Under the pieces are notes generated by a model. It was not told the DNA's origin and ran no database searches. It worked only from the letters and a program-made list of their open reading frames with translations. From positions 1,302,001 to 1,366,000 of the forward strand of contig NZ_CP139559.1 of the NCBI RefSeq assembly GCF_034263275.1: a DNA stretch of 64,000 bases, in the 5' to 3' direction. The translations under genes and the position numbers were made by a program. This document shows, piece by piece, positions 56,572 through 64,000 of this stretch (its first letter is position 1; each line of letters opens with the position of its first letter). The stretch is from Mucilaginibacter sp. cycad4. GTDB taxonomy: Bacteria > Bacteroidota > Bacteroidia > Sphingobacteriales > Sphingobacteriaceae.

Positions 56572-57642
56572 ATGTTTGTTATAGATGCCCACTTAGATTT
56601 AAGTATGAACGCCCTGGAGTGGAACCGCGATCTTACGCGTCCGCTGGCTGAGATAAATCAACGTGAAGAAGGGTTAACCGATAAACCCGACCGCGCCAAG
56701 GCTGTTGTTACTTTACCTGAATTACGCAAAGGAAATATTGGCCTGGTAGTAGCCACCCAGATAGGGCGTTACGTAGCACCTGGTAATCCCTTGCCGGGCT
56801 GGCACTCGCCAGAGCAAGCCTGGGCGCAAACACAGGGGCAGGTAGCCTGGTATAAGGCTATGGAGGATGCCGGCGAAATGGTACAGGTGAACGACTTGTC
56901 ATCGCTCGAAAAGCATTTGGAGCTTTGGAACGACGGCGCATCTACAGATAAAAAGCCTATAGGATATGTTTTAAGTTTGGAAGGTGCCGATTCGATAGTG
57001 ACCGTACAGCATTTGGAGCGGGCTTATAATTATGGCTTACGGGCTGTTGGTCCGGCACATTATGGCCCCGGCAGGTATGCCCAGGGTACAGATGCTACCG
57101 GGTACATGGGACCGAAAGGGCATGAACTGCTCAAGGAAATGGAGCGATTGAATATTATTTTAGATGCTACCCACCTTTGCGATGATAGCTTTTGGGAAGC
57201 ACTCGATCATTTTAACGGCCATGTTTGGGCAAGCCACAACAATTGCCGTGCGCTGGTAAACCATAACCGCCAGTACAGCGATGAAATGATCAAAGCCCTT
57301 GTCGACCGCGGAGCGGTGATAGGAGCCGCCCTTGATGCCTGGATGATGGTGCCGGGATGGGTGAGGGGCGTATCCAACCCAAAAGGTATGAACTGTAACA
57401 TGGAAGTTATGGTTGATCATATCGACCACATTTGCCAGATAGCCGGAAACGCCCTGCATGTAGGTATGGGTACCGATCTTGATGGTGCATTCGGTCGTGA
57501 GCAATGTCCTTATGACCTGGAAACTATTGCCGATCTGCAAAAAGTTCCTGACCTGTTAAAAAAACGCGGTTATACTGATGAGGATATCCAAAATATGATG
57601 CATGGTAATTGGCTGCGGTTTTTAAGGAACGCTTGGGCGTAA
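56572..57642 (+). CDS. Membrane dipeptidase (peptidase M19)
   Basis: A 356-residue zinc amidohydrolase-fold enzyme of the renal dipeptidase family. Metal ligands appear in DAHLDLSM near the N-terminus, in SLEGADS, in DATHLCDDSFWEALD and in ASHNNCRALVNHNRQYSDEMI. It starts 12 bases after the aldolase gene, so it is in the same operon. Family members cut dipeptides, including ones with D-residues at the C-terminal side; with the D-threonine aldolase-like neighbour, this may feed D-amino acid breakdown. It has no signal peptide, so it is likely cytoplasmic. Confidence 0.88.
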   Translation: MFVIDAHLDLSMNALEWNRDLTRPLAEINQREEGLTDKPDRAKAVVTLPELRKGNIGLVVATQIGRYVAPGNPLPGWHSPEQAWAQTQGQVAWYKAMEDAGEMVQVNDLSSLEKHLELWNDGASTDKKPIGYVLSLEGADSIVTVQHLERAYNYGLRAVGPAHYGPGRYAQGTDATGYMGPKGHELLKEMERLNIILDATHLCDDSFWEALDHFNGHVWASHNNCRALVNHNRQYSDEMIKALVDRGAVIGAALDAWMMVPGWVRGVSNPKGMNCNMEVMVDHIDHICQIAGNALHVGMGTDLDGAFGREQCPYDLETIADLQKVPDLLKKRGYTDEDIQNMMHGNWLRFLRNAWA

Positions 57643-58058
57643 GTTCAGTTGGCAGTTTTTAGTTTGCGGTGGGCAGGTCCTGGTCGAAGTTTAGCAGCAG
57701 CCTAACTTCGATCTAAAACCGTGGAAGCATCTTGCTTCCGTATCAGGGTTGTAAGTTAGCGGATGTAAATCGTCTTCTGGTATCATGGTTAAGCTGAAAG
57801 CTTAACTCATTTTGTGACGAAGTTACGCTGTCGCCAACTTCGACAACGAATAAGAGCTTAATGTTTTAAAATGCAACATAGCTCAACGCAGCTATGTTTT
57901 GTACCCACCATAACTAAACGAATAAACAACCGTCAAATCCTGCCTATTCTTCATAATTAGGTAAAACAAACCTTAGGTTAACGTATTTTTACCTAATTAA
58001 ATCTACTTTGCAAAACGCTTACCTTAAATTGGGGATAGTGTAAATTGCCATCTATACT
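57643..58058. other. Gene-free interval with four hairpins and a palindrome
   Basis: Four small stem-loops lie in a row at 57684-57711, 57723-57739, 57788-57806 and 57818-57842; the motif CGAAGTT occurs in both arms of the first and last. A 12-bp inverted repeat lies at 57955-57998, near a possible promoter. I see no coding region. Confidence 0.6.
57955..57998. promoter_or_regulatory. Candidate operator upstream of the MGH1-like gene
   Basis: AATTAGGTAAAA (57955-57966) and TTTTACCTAATT (57987-57998) are perfect inverted repeats, 20 bases apart, with another TTAGGTT between. A TACTTTG sequence at 58004-58010 could be the -7 element, so a bound protein would control this gene. Confidence 0.45.
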
Positions 58059-60659
58059 ATGAATGCAGAACAATCAAGGTTAAAGGATACAGGCTGGAAA
58101 AAGTGGGGGCCTTACGTGAGCGACCGCCAGTGGGGTACCGTACGTGAGGATTACAGCGCCAATGGTGATGCCTGGAACTATATAACCCATGACATGGCCC
58201 GCAGTAAAGCTTACCGCTGGGGCGAGGAAGGCATAGCCGGCATTTGCGACAGGCAGCAATACCTTTGCTTTGCAATTGCATTATGGAATAAGAAAGACCC
58301 TATAATTAAAGAGCGTTACTTCGGCCTCAGTAACCCTGAAGGTAACCATGGCGAGGATGTGAAGGAGATGTACTATTACCTGGATAGTACGCCCACGCAC
58401 TCGTACATGAAAACGTTATATAAATATCCACAAAACGAGTTTCCGTACAAACGGTTGGTTGATGAGAACAAACGCCGTGGTCGCCAGGATCCGGAGTTTG
58501 AACTAATGGACACGAAGATCTTTGATCATAACGAATATTTCGATGTTTTTACTGAATACGCCAAAAGCGCCCAGGAAGATATCCTGATAAAAATAACTAT
58601 CCATAATCGCAGTGATAAAGATGCGCCGCTTAATGTGATGCCTACTTTATGGTTCCGCAATACCTGGGGTTGGGGATATGATTCACGCAAACCTGATCTT
58701 TGTGCTTCTTCGGATAAGGTGATCAGTGTTTTTCATAAAGACCTTGGGCAGATGTGGCTGCACACCGAAGGAGAAGCTCAACTCCTGTTCTGTGATAATG
58801 AAACCAACTCGCGCAGGCTTTATAATTATGACGATGGCCGAAAGTTTTATAAGGATGGTATAAACGATTATATTGTTCATAGTGCCGATACGGTAAACCC
58901 TAAAAACATGGGTACCAAGGCAGCTATAAACTACGATTTGAATATCCCGGCCAAACGAAGCGTAACCTTACGCCTGCGCTTGTCTGAAGATGCTAACTAT
59001 AGCTTCGAAGATTTTGACCAGGTTTTTGACGTTCGCCAAACAGAGGCCGATCAGTTTTATAATGATATCCACGGAGCTACCATGAACCCTGACCGCCGCC
59101 TTATTCAGCGGCAGGCTTTTGCAGGTATGCTTTGGAACAAGCAGTTTTTTTATACAGATGTTCGCCACTGGCTTAGCGGTGATAAAGGGATGCCGCCTCC
59201 GCCTGCACAAAGGCAAAAGGCCCGCAACAGTAAGTGGACGCATCTTAATACCCGCGATATTATTTCGATGCCCGATAAATGGGAATACCCCTGGTTTGCT
59301 GCCTGGGACCTGGCTTTTCACTGTTTGCCGCTGGCAACAGTTGATATGGCCTTTGCCAAAAATCAGCTGATTTTGCTTACCCGCGATTGGTATATGCATC
59401 CTAATGGCCAGTTGCCTGCCTATGAATGGGATTTTGGGGATGTTAACCCTCCGGTACATGCCATGGCCGTATGGAACGTTTATATAACTGATAAAGAAAA
59501 CAATAACGGCAAAGGGGATACTTATTTCCTGGAACGGGTTTTTCATAAGCTAATGCTCAATTTTACCTGGTGGGTTAACCGAAAAGACCAATCGGGGAAT
59601 AACATTTTTGAAGGGGGCTTCCTGGGCATGGATAACATCGGTGTTTTTGACCGTAACATGCATTTACCTTCCGGGCAGCATTTGGAACAGGCCGATGGTA
59701 CCAGTTGGATGGCCATGTATTCGCTTAACCTGCTGCGCATTGCCACCGAACTTACCGAAACCGACAAAGCTTACGCTGATATTGCTTCTAAGTTTTTTGA
59801 ACATTTCATTTATATTGTAGGGGCCATGTCAAACCTGGGCGAAAATAATGAAGGCCTTTGGGATGACGAGGATGGCTTTTTCTACGATCAGATCCGGTTT
59901 CCCGATGACGGTTCTATAAAAATGCGGGTGAGGAGCATAGTGGGGCTGATCCCCCTGTTTGCTACCGAAGTGCTGGATGAAAAAGACATTATGGAAAGCC
60001 CCGTATTTAAAGACCGCATGAAATGGTTTGCTGAAAATCGCCCTGATCTTGCATCGCTGGTTTCCCGTTGGAACGAGAAGGGAAGCAACGGCAAACACCT
60101 GATTAGTTTGCTGCGTGGTTACAGGATGAAATCATTGCTCAAATATATGTTGGATGAAAATGAGTTTTTGAGCGATTATGGGATCCGTTCACTTTCAAAG
60201 TATCACCTTAAACATCCTTATCATGTTTCGGTAAATGGAGTTGAATTTGGCATTACCTATGTGCCCGGCGAGAGTGACAGCGGTTTATTTGGCGGTAACA
60301 GTAACTGGCGCGGCCCTATCTGGATGCCGATCAATTACCTGATCATTGATAGTTTGCACAGGTTCCACATGTTTTATGGCGATGAGTTTAAAATAGAATG
60401 CCCAACCGGTTCGGGTAATTTCATGAACCTGAAGGAGGTGGCTAACGAACTTTATGCCCGGGTTTCCAAACTGTTTATGAAAAACGAAAATGGTGAGCGG
60501 CCGGTGTATGGCAGAAATTCAAAGCTGCAAGCCGATCCGCATTTTAAAGATCATATCCTGTTTTATGAGTTTTTTGACGGTGATACCGGCCTGGGACTGG
60601 GTGCTGCACATCAAACCGGCTGGACAGGCTTGATAGCCAATTGTTTGTATCTGGAGTAA
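58059..60659 (+). CDS. MGH1-like glycoside hydrolase (GH63-type glucosidase)
   Basis: An 866-residue protein matches the bacterial 'glucosidase' group with the mannosylglycerate hydrolase (MGH1)-like (alpha/alpha)6 barrel of clan GH-G. Characteristic blocks are RQWGTVREDYSANGDAWNY, MPDKWEYPWFAAWDLAFHCLP, QLPAYEWDFGDVNPP, FEGGFLGMDNIGVFDR and SNWRGPIWMPINYLIIDSLHRF. No signal peptide is seen, so it acts in the cytoplasm, possibly on glucosyl or mannosyl compatible solutes. It stands alone after a possible operator. Confidence 0.85.
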   Translation: MNAEQSRLKDTGWKKWGPYVSDRQWGTVREDYSANGDAWNYITHDMARSKAYRWGEEGIAGICDRQQYLCFAIALWNKKDPIIKERYFGLSNPEGNHGEDVKEMYYYLDSTPTHSYMKTLYKYPQNEFPYKRLVDENKRRGRQDPEFELMDTKIFDHNEYFDVFTEYAKSAQEDILIKITIHNRSDKDAPLNVMPTLWFRNTWGWGYDSRKPDLCASSDKVISVFHKDLGQMWLHTEGEAQLLFCDNETNSRRLYNYDDGRKFYKDGINDYIVHSADTVNPKNMGTKAAINYDLNIPAKRSVTLRLRLSEDANYSFEDFDQVFDVRQTEADQFYNDIHGATMNPDRRLIQRQAFAGMLWNKQFFYTDVRHWLSGDKGMPPPPAQRQKARNSKWTHLNTRDIISMPDKWEYPWFAAWDLAFHCLPLATVDMAFAKNQLILLTRDWYMHPNGQLPAYEWDFGDVNPPVHAMAVWNVYITDKENNNGKGDTYFLERVFHKLMLNFTWWVNRKDQSGNNIFEGGFLGMDNIGVFDRNMHLPSGQHLEQADGTSWMAMYSLNLLRIATELTETDKAYADIASKFFEHFIYIVGAMSNLGENNEGLWDDEDGFFYDQIRFPDDGSIKMRVRSIVGLIPLFATEVLDEKDIMESPVFKDRMKWFAENRPDLASLVSRWNEKGSNGKHLISLLRGYRMKSLLKYMLDENEFLSDYGIRSLSKYHLKHPYHVSVNGVEFGITYVPGESDSGLFGGNSNWRGPIWMPINYLIIDSLHRFHMFYGDEFKIECPTGSGNFMNLKEVANELYARVSKLFMKNENGERPVYGRNSKLQADPHFKDHILFYEFFDGDTGLGLGAAHQTGWTGLIANCLYLE

Positions 60660-60791
60660 AACTTATATGCCTCTCATCAGCTTTTTAACTAAACAATACC
60701 ATGTAATAGTTAACTAACAAGGATTATAGATAACATTAACCAATACTGATTTCACCTATTTATCGGCTTTAAGCTTTCAGTATTACGCTTT

Positions 60792-60799
60792 TAGCTTTG
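60792..60799 (+). promoter_or_regulatory. Possible -7 element (TAGCTTTG) of the sugar isomerase-like gene
   Basis: This matches TAnnTTTG and lies about 100 bases before the ATG at 60898. No convincing -33 element is seen. Confidence 0.3.
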
Positions 60800-60897
60800 T
60801 ATAAAACTATTGTGTAAAAAAGACACAATAAATTTCTTTGCTCATTATTAATTAATTAGCTTTACTGAACCAGTTAATTATTAACCATTATCAAAGC

Positions 60898-61827
60898 ATG
60901 AATTACAGCAGAAGAAATTTTATTAAGGGCACCGGTGCATTGGTGCTCGGCGGCATGGCCTTATCGGGTAAAGCGGCAAGTTTTTTGAGTAACATGGAGC
61001 ATCATCCTGTAGGGCTGCAGTTGTTTACTTTTTTCGGCGTTATTGACGAAGATGTAAAGGGCACGCTGAGCAAAATTGCAGCTATAGGATACAAGGAATT
61101 AGAATCGGCCTTTAGTAAAAAAGGCGGCTATTATGGTATGAAGCCTAAAGAATTTAAGGCCATGGTGAATGACCTGGGTATGAGCTGGACTTCGCACCAC
61201 GTTCTTGGCGCTCCGTTTAAACTGCCCCCGGGAGCAAAAATGCCCGCAGGTGCAGATGGTAAACCGATGGTGTTGCCTCCTGTGCTGAACCTGCGTGATA
61301 ATATGCAGCAGGTAATTGATGAAGTTGCCGAAGGCGGTGTTCAATACCTGGTTTGCGCCAACTCACCTACGGCCACGCTTGATGAAATAAAAGGTACGAT
61401 TGAAGTGCTGAACAAAACGGGGGAAGCTGCTAAAAAAGCAGGCATCCAGTTTGCATATCATAACCACGATATGGAGTTTCACGCGGTTGATGGTAAAGTA
61501 CCTTATGATCTGCTTTTGAGCGAAACCGATGCCAGTAATGTAAAAATGGAGCTTGATCTGGCCTGGGCTGTTAAGGCCGGTAAAAATCCGGTGGAAATGT
61601 TTAAGGAACATCCTGGTCGTTTCCCGCTTTGGCACGTGAAAGATTTGGACGCCGGCAGGCAGAATATACAACCTGTAGGAGGTGGAACTATTGATTTTAA
61701 ACCAATTTTCGCCGCGGCAAAATCAGCCGGTATGCAACACTTTTTTGTAGAGCATGATATGCCTAAAGATGCCTTTGCCAGTATAACTTCAAGCATGAGC
61801 TATTTGAAGGATAAATTGATGGTGTAA
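60898..61827 (+). CDS. Tat-exported sugar phosphate isomerase/epimerase-like protein
   Basis: A 309-residue protein with a twin-arginine signal (SRRNFIKGTGALVLGG). The mature part is a xylose-isomerase-like TIM barrel: PVGLQLFTFFGV at the start, FAYHNHDMEFH, MELDLAWAVKAGKNPVEMF, WHVKDLD and FVEHDMPKDAF, with the metal-ligand-bearing Glu, Asp and His positions. These exported isomerase/epimerase-like enzymes are common in Bacteroidota and often act on sugar derivatives in the periplasm. The substrate is unknown. It follows the MGH1-like gene by 238 bases on the same strand. Confidence 0.88.
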   Translation: MNYSRRNFIKGTGALVLGGMALSGKAASFLSNMEHHPVGLQLFTFFGVIDEDVKGTLSKIAAIGYKELESAFSKKGGYYGMKPKEFKAMVNDLGMSWTSHHVLGAPFKLPPGAKMPAGADGKPMVLPPVLNLRDNMQQVIDEVAEGGVQYLVCANSPTATLDEIKGTIEVLNKTGEAAKKAGIQFAYHNHDMEFHAVDGKVPYDLLLSETDASNVKMELDLAWAVKAGKNPVEMFKEHPGRFPLWHVKDLDAGRQNIQPVGGGTIDFKPIFAAAKSAGMQHFFVEHDMPKDAFASITSSMSYLKDKLMV

Positions 61828-61843
61828 ATATCTTTATACAAAT

Positions 61844-61938
61844 CGTCATTGCGAGGTACGAAGCAATCCCCCACTTTACAGGGCGAATATGCATAGCTAC
61901 TCTGCTCATTGGAGATTGCTTCGTACCTCGCAATGACG
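61844..61938. repeat. Perfect 25-bp inverted repeat (CGTCATTGCGAGG family)
   Basis: The arms 61844-61868 and 61914-61938 are exact reverse complements over 25 bases, separated by 45 bases. The arm begins CGTCATTGCGAGGTACGAAG. This motif type is familiar as a dispersed repeat in several bacterial groups; its core also appears in the terminator at 30880. Confidence 0.9.
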
Positions 61939-62061
61939 TTATGAACATATTATTTTTTCAAGCCTTATCCCACGTTAACAATTCCATAACATTTGCCAAT
62001 TTTGATTTAACCCCGTGTTTAAGTAATTTAAGGGGCGAAACACTTTCCTTAACGGAGGCTT

Positions 62062-63411
62062 ATGGCGGAAACATCTACAGAACATTTAAAACGGGTTTTA
62101 AAACCTATCCATTTATGGGCTATAGCCGTAGGGCTGGTTATTTCGGGCGAATATTTTGGGTGGAATTTGGGATGGGCCGTATCGGGCACAATAGGTTTGC
62201 TGATAGCTACCCTGGTTATCACCTTAATGTACATCACCTTTATTTTTAGCTACACCGAGCTTACCGCATCCATACCTCATGCCGGTGGCGCGTTTGCATA
62301 CGCATACCGGGCTATGGGCCCGTTTGGCGGATTAATTGCCGGTTATGCTACCCTTGTTGACTTCCTGGTAGCTACACCTGCTGTGGCTGTATCTTTAGGG
62401 AGTTACCTGCATTTTTTGTATCCTGCCATTCCTATAACAGAGGCAGCAATGGGCTTTAATATCCTCTTTATTCTTTTGAATATGCTGGGCGTAAAGGAAT
62501 CGGCAACTTTTTCAGTATTCATTACCATACTTGCCATAATTGAGTTGCTACTTTATCTGGGTATTGTTTCACCGCATTTTAAAATAGTAAACTACCTTAA
62601 CAATCCAATGCCGTTTGGCTGGGCAGGTGTGTTTGCAGCCCTGCCTTTTGCGGTTTGGTTTTACCTGGCCATTGAAGGCGTTGCTATGGTAGCCGAAGAA
62701 GTGGAAAACCCTAAAAAGAACATTCCACGCGGCTATATTTCGGCTATAATAACCCTGGTAGTACTGGCGCTGGGTGTAATGGTCATTACCGGCGGGCTTA
62801 CCGATTGGCGCAAGCTAAGTCATCTGGATTATCCCTTACCAGAAGCCATCGGAATAGTATTGGGTAAGGGTAACGGCTTAACCAAAATATTTGCCAGTAT
62901 AGGCTTGTTTGGATTGATAGCATCCCTGCATGGTATTATCCTTGCATCATCGCGGCAGGTGTTTGCCATGGCACGGAGTGGTTATTTACCGCGGGTGCTG
63001 TCGGATATTAATCACAAATTTAAAACACCGCACTGGGCGCTTGTGGTTAGCGGCGTGGTAAGCTCCATCTTCATTTATAAATTTAAAACAGATCAGATCA
63101 TCATGCTATCGGTGCTCGGTGCCGTAGTTATGTACATCATGAGCATGGCGAGCCTGTTTATACTGCGTAAAAAAGAACCACGCTTAAGCCGACCGTTTTT
63201 AGCCCCGGTATACCCGGTTTTTCCGGCCATAGCTTTAATAATTTGCTTAGTATGTTTAATAGCGACAATATATTTTAATCCTGATATGAGCCTCATTTTT
63301 GCAGGAGGATTGGCAATTGTGCTGCTGGTTTTTATAGCGATGGGAAAACATAAAGTTGCTTTAACCGAAGATATGATGAGTGCCCCAATTGATGAGGTCA
63401 TTAATCATTAA
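62062..63411 (+). CDS. eat: Ethanolamine permease
   Basis: A 449-residue APC-family transporter with 12 membrane helices. It matches the ethanolamine permease branch (AIAVGLVISGEYFGWNLGW, TASIPHAGGAFAYAYRAMGPFGG, VAEEVENPKKNIPRGYIS, HGIILASSRQVFAMARSGYLPRVL). The downstream gene starts EutB, the large subunit of ethanolamine ammonia-lyase, so the two genes take up and break down ethanolamine. It starts at the ATG 62062. Confidence 0.92.
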   Translation: MAETSTEHLKRVLKPIHLWAIAVGLVISGEYFGWNLGWAVSGTIGLLIATLVITLMYITFIFSYTELTASIPHAGGAFAYAYRAMGPFGGLIAGYATLVDFLVATPAVAVSLGSYLHFLYPAIPITEAAMGFNILFILLNMLGVKESATFSVFITILAIIELLLYLGIVSPHFKIVNYLNNPMPFGWAGVFAALPFAVWFYLAIEGVAMVAEEVENPKKNIPRGYISAIITLVVLALGVMVITGGLTDWRKLSHLDYPLPEAIGIVLGKGNGLTKIFASIGLFGLIASLHGIILASSRQVFAMARSGYLPRVLSDINHKFKTPHWALVVSGVVSSIFIYKFKTDQIIMLSVLGAVVMYIMSMASLFILRKKEPRLSRPFLAPVYPVFPAIALIICLVCLIATIYFNPDMSLIFAGGLAIVLLVFIAMGKHKVALTEDMMSAPIDEVINH

Positions 63412-63522
63412 GTCATTTGCTTGTTCGCTTTGTGAATAATGACAAATGATATAAAGTAGGGGCATTTGCCAGTCTGCTAAGTAATAATGACTTAATGATC
63501 AATGAAATAATGATATAAACAA

Positions 63523-64000
63523 ATGTACCGCCACAATATACATCACCGGGTTTATAAGTTTCCCAACCTGAAAATATTGCTGGGGAAGGCTTCGCCTTAT
63601 CGCTCGGGCGATGAACTGGCAGGGCTTTGTGCTGGTGGGTATGAGGAACGGGTGGCCGCGCAAATTACCCTGGCCGATGTGCCGCTCAAAAACTTTTTGA
63701 ACGAGGTGGTGGTCCCCTATGAGGATGATGAAATTACCCGCCTTATCATTGACGATCATGATGAGGCGGCTTTTAGCCATATCAGCCATTTAACGGTTGG
63801 TGAATTGCGCGACTGGCTGCTAAGTGACGAAACCGACTGTGCTACTTTAACAACTATAGCTTCCGGCTTAACGCCCGAAATGGTGGCTGCGGTTTCTAAA
63901 CTGATGCGTAACCAGGATTTGATCGCGATGGCCAATAAATGCCAGGTGGTTACATGCTTTCGCAATACCATTGGGTTAAAGGGGCATTTCAGTACCCGTT
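63523..64000 (+). CDS. eutB: Ethanolamine ammonia-lyase large subunit (3' truncated by window)
   Basis: An open frame begins with ATG at 63523 and runs off the window edge: 159 residues are visible. They match EutB: VYKFPNLKILLGKASPYRSG, LAGLCAGGYEERVAAQITL, VVPYEDDEITRLIIDDHDEAA, LTVGELRDWLLSDET, SGLTPEMVAAVSKLMRNQDLI and NTIGLKGHFSTR. EutB with EutC is an adenosylcobalamin enzyme that turns ethanolamine into acetaldehyde and ammonia. The permease gene ends 111 bases upstream. Confidence 0.93.
   Translation, partial: MYRHNIHHRVYKFPNLKILLGKASPYRSGDELAGLCAGGYEERVAAQITLADVPLKNFLNEVVVPYEDDEITRLIIDDHDEAAFSHISHLTVGELRDWLLSDETDCATLTTIASGLTPEMVAAVSKLMRNQDLIAMANKCQVVTCFRNTIGLKGHFSTR

Noticed and set aside
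57643..58058. Possible riboswitch upstream of the MGH1-like gene
   Set aside because: The hairpins are simple and lie far from the start; no known riboswitch core could be recognised.
58968..59546. 192-codon reverse frame in the MGH1-like gene
   Set aside because: It is fully inside a well-supported forward gene and has no homology-like features.

Overview
The window looks like chromosome of a Sphingobacteriaceae-type Bacteroidota, probably Mucilaginibacter or a close relative. This is inferred from gene content, not from a marker tree. The signs are a type IX secretion C-terminal sorting domain, PKD/Ig-repeat surface protein, Tat-exported sugar isomerase-like protein, GH92/GH51/MGH1-like glycosidases, a YXWGXW lipoprotein, TAnnTTTG-type promoter sequences, moderate GC, and many short intergenic palindromes. 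I saw no rRNA, tRNA, CRISPR array, transposase or phage module.

Layout. 1-5.4 kb: a truncated T9SS-secreted Ig/PKD repeat protein, a DUF2807 exported protein and a small lipoprotein. 5.4-11 kb: a Tat-exported amine oxidase, two small membrane proteins, an orphan LuxR-type response regulator, and DUF1348, DUF1801 and ankyrin genes. 11-20.3 kb: argS, a YXWGXW lipoprotein, bioF-bioD with a 3-hydroxybutyryl-CoA dehydrogenase, a Spy-like protein, an S24 (LexA/CI-like) repressor divergent from a degenerate GIY-YIG protein, lipoprotein MsrB, a fasciclin protein and an APH-like kinase. 20.3-30.8 kb: a large metalloprotease/beta-propeller/beta-barrel protein, a class A penicillin-binding protein, PPK2 and a GH92 glycosidase. 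31-36.6 kb: a tripartite heavy-metal RND efflux operon. 36.7-44.3 kb: omega-amidase, methionine aminotransferase, a FUSC membrane protein and PEP carboxylase. 44.6-48 kb: GH51 arabinofuranosidase, a TlpA thioredoxin and a split YeeE/YedE sulfur transporter. 48-54.8 kb: an envelope cluster with a vanadium-haloperoxidase/PAP2-type lipoprotein, a DoxX-like membrane protein and three beta-barrel-like proteins, two of them tandem duplicates. 54.9-57.6 kb: a RidA / D-threonine-aldolase-like / dipeptidase operon. 58-61.8 kb: an MGH1-like glycosidase and a Tat-exported sugar isomerase-like protein. 62-64 kb: ethanolamine permease and the start of ethanolamine ammonia-lyase EutB, cut by the window edge.

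The candidates I find most interesting are: (1) the S24 repressor with an intact Ala-Gly cleavage site and Ser/Lys dyad, facing across a palindrome-plus-direct-repeat operator a GIY-YIG protein that lacks its catalytic residues; (2) the haloperoxidase/DoxX/beta-barrel envelope cluster; (3) the single-chain HExxH protease, TolB-like propeller and barrel; and (4) several families of intergenic inverted repeats, two of which supply the last codons and stop of neighbouring genes.
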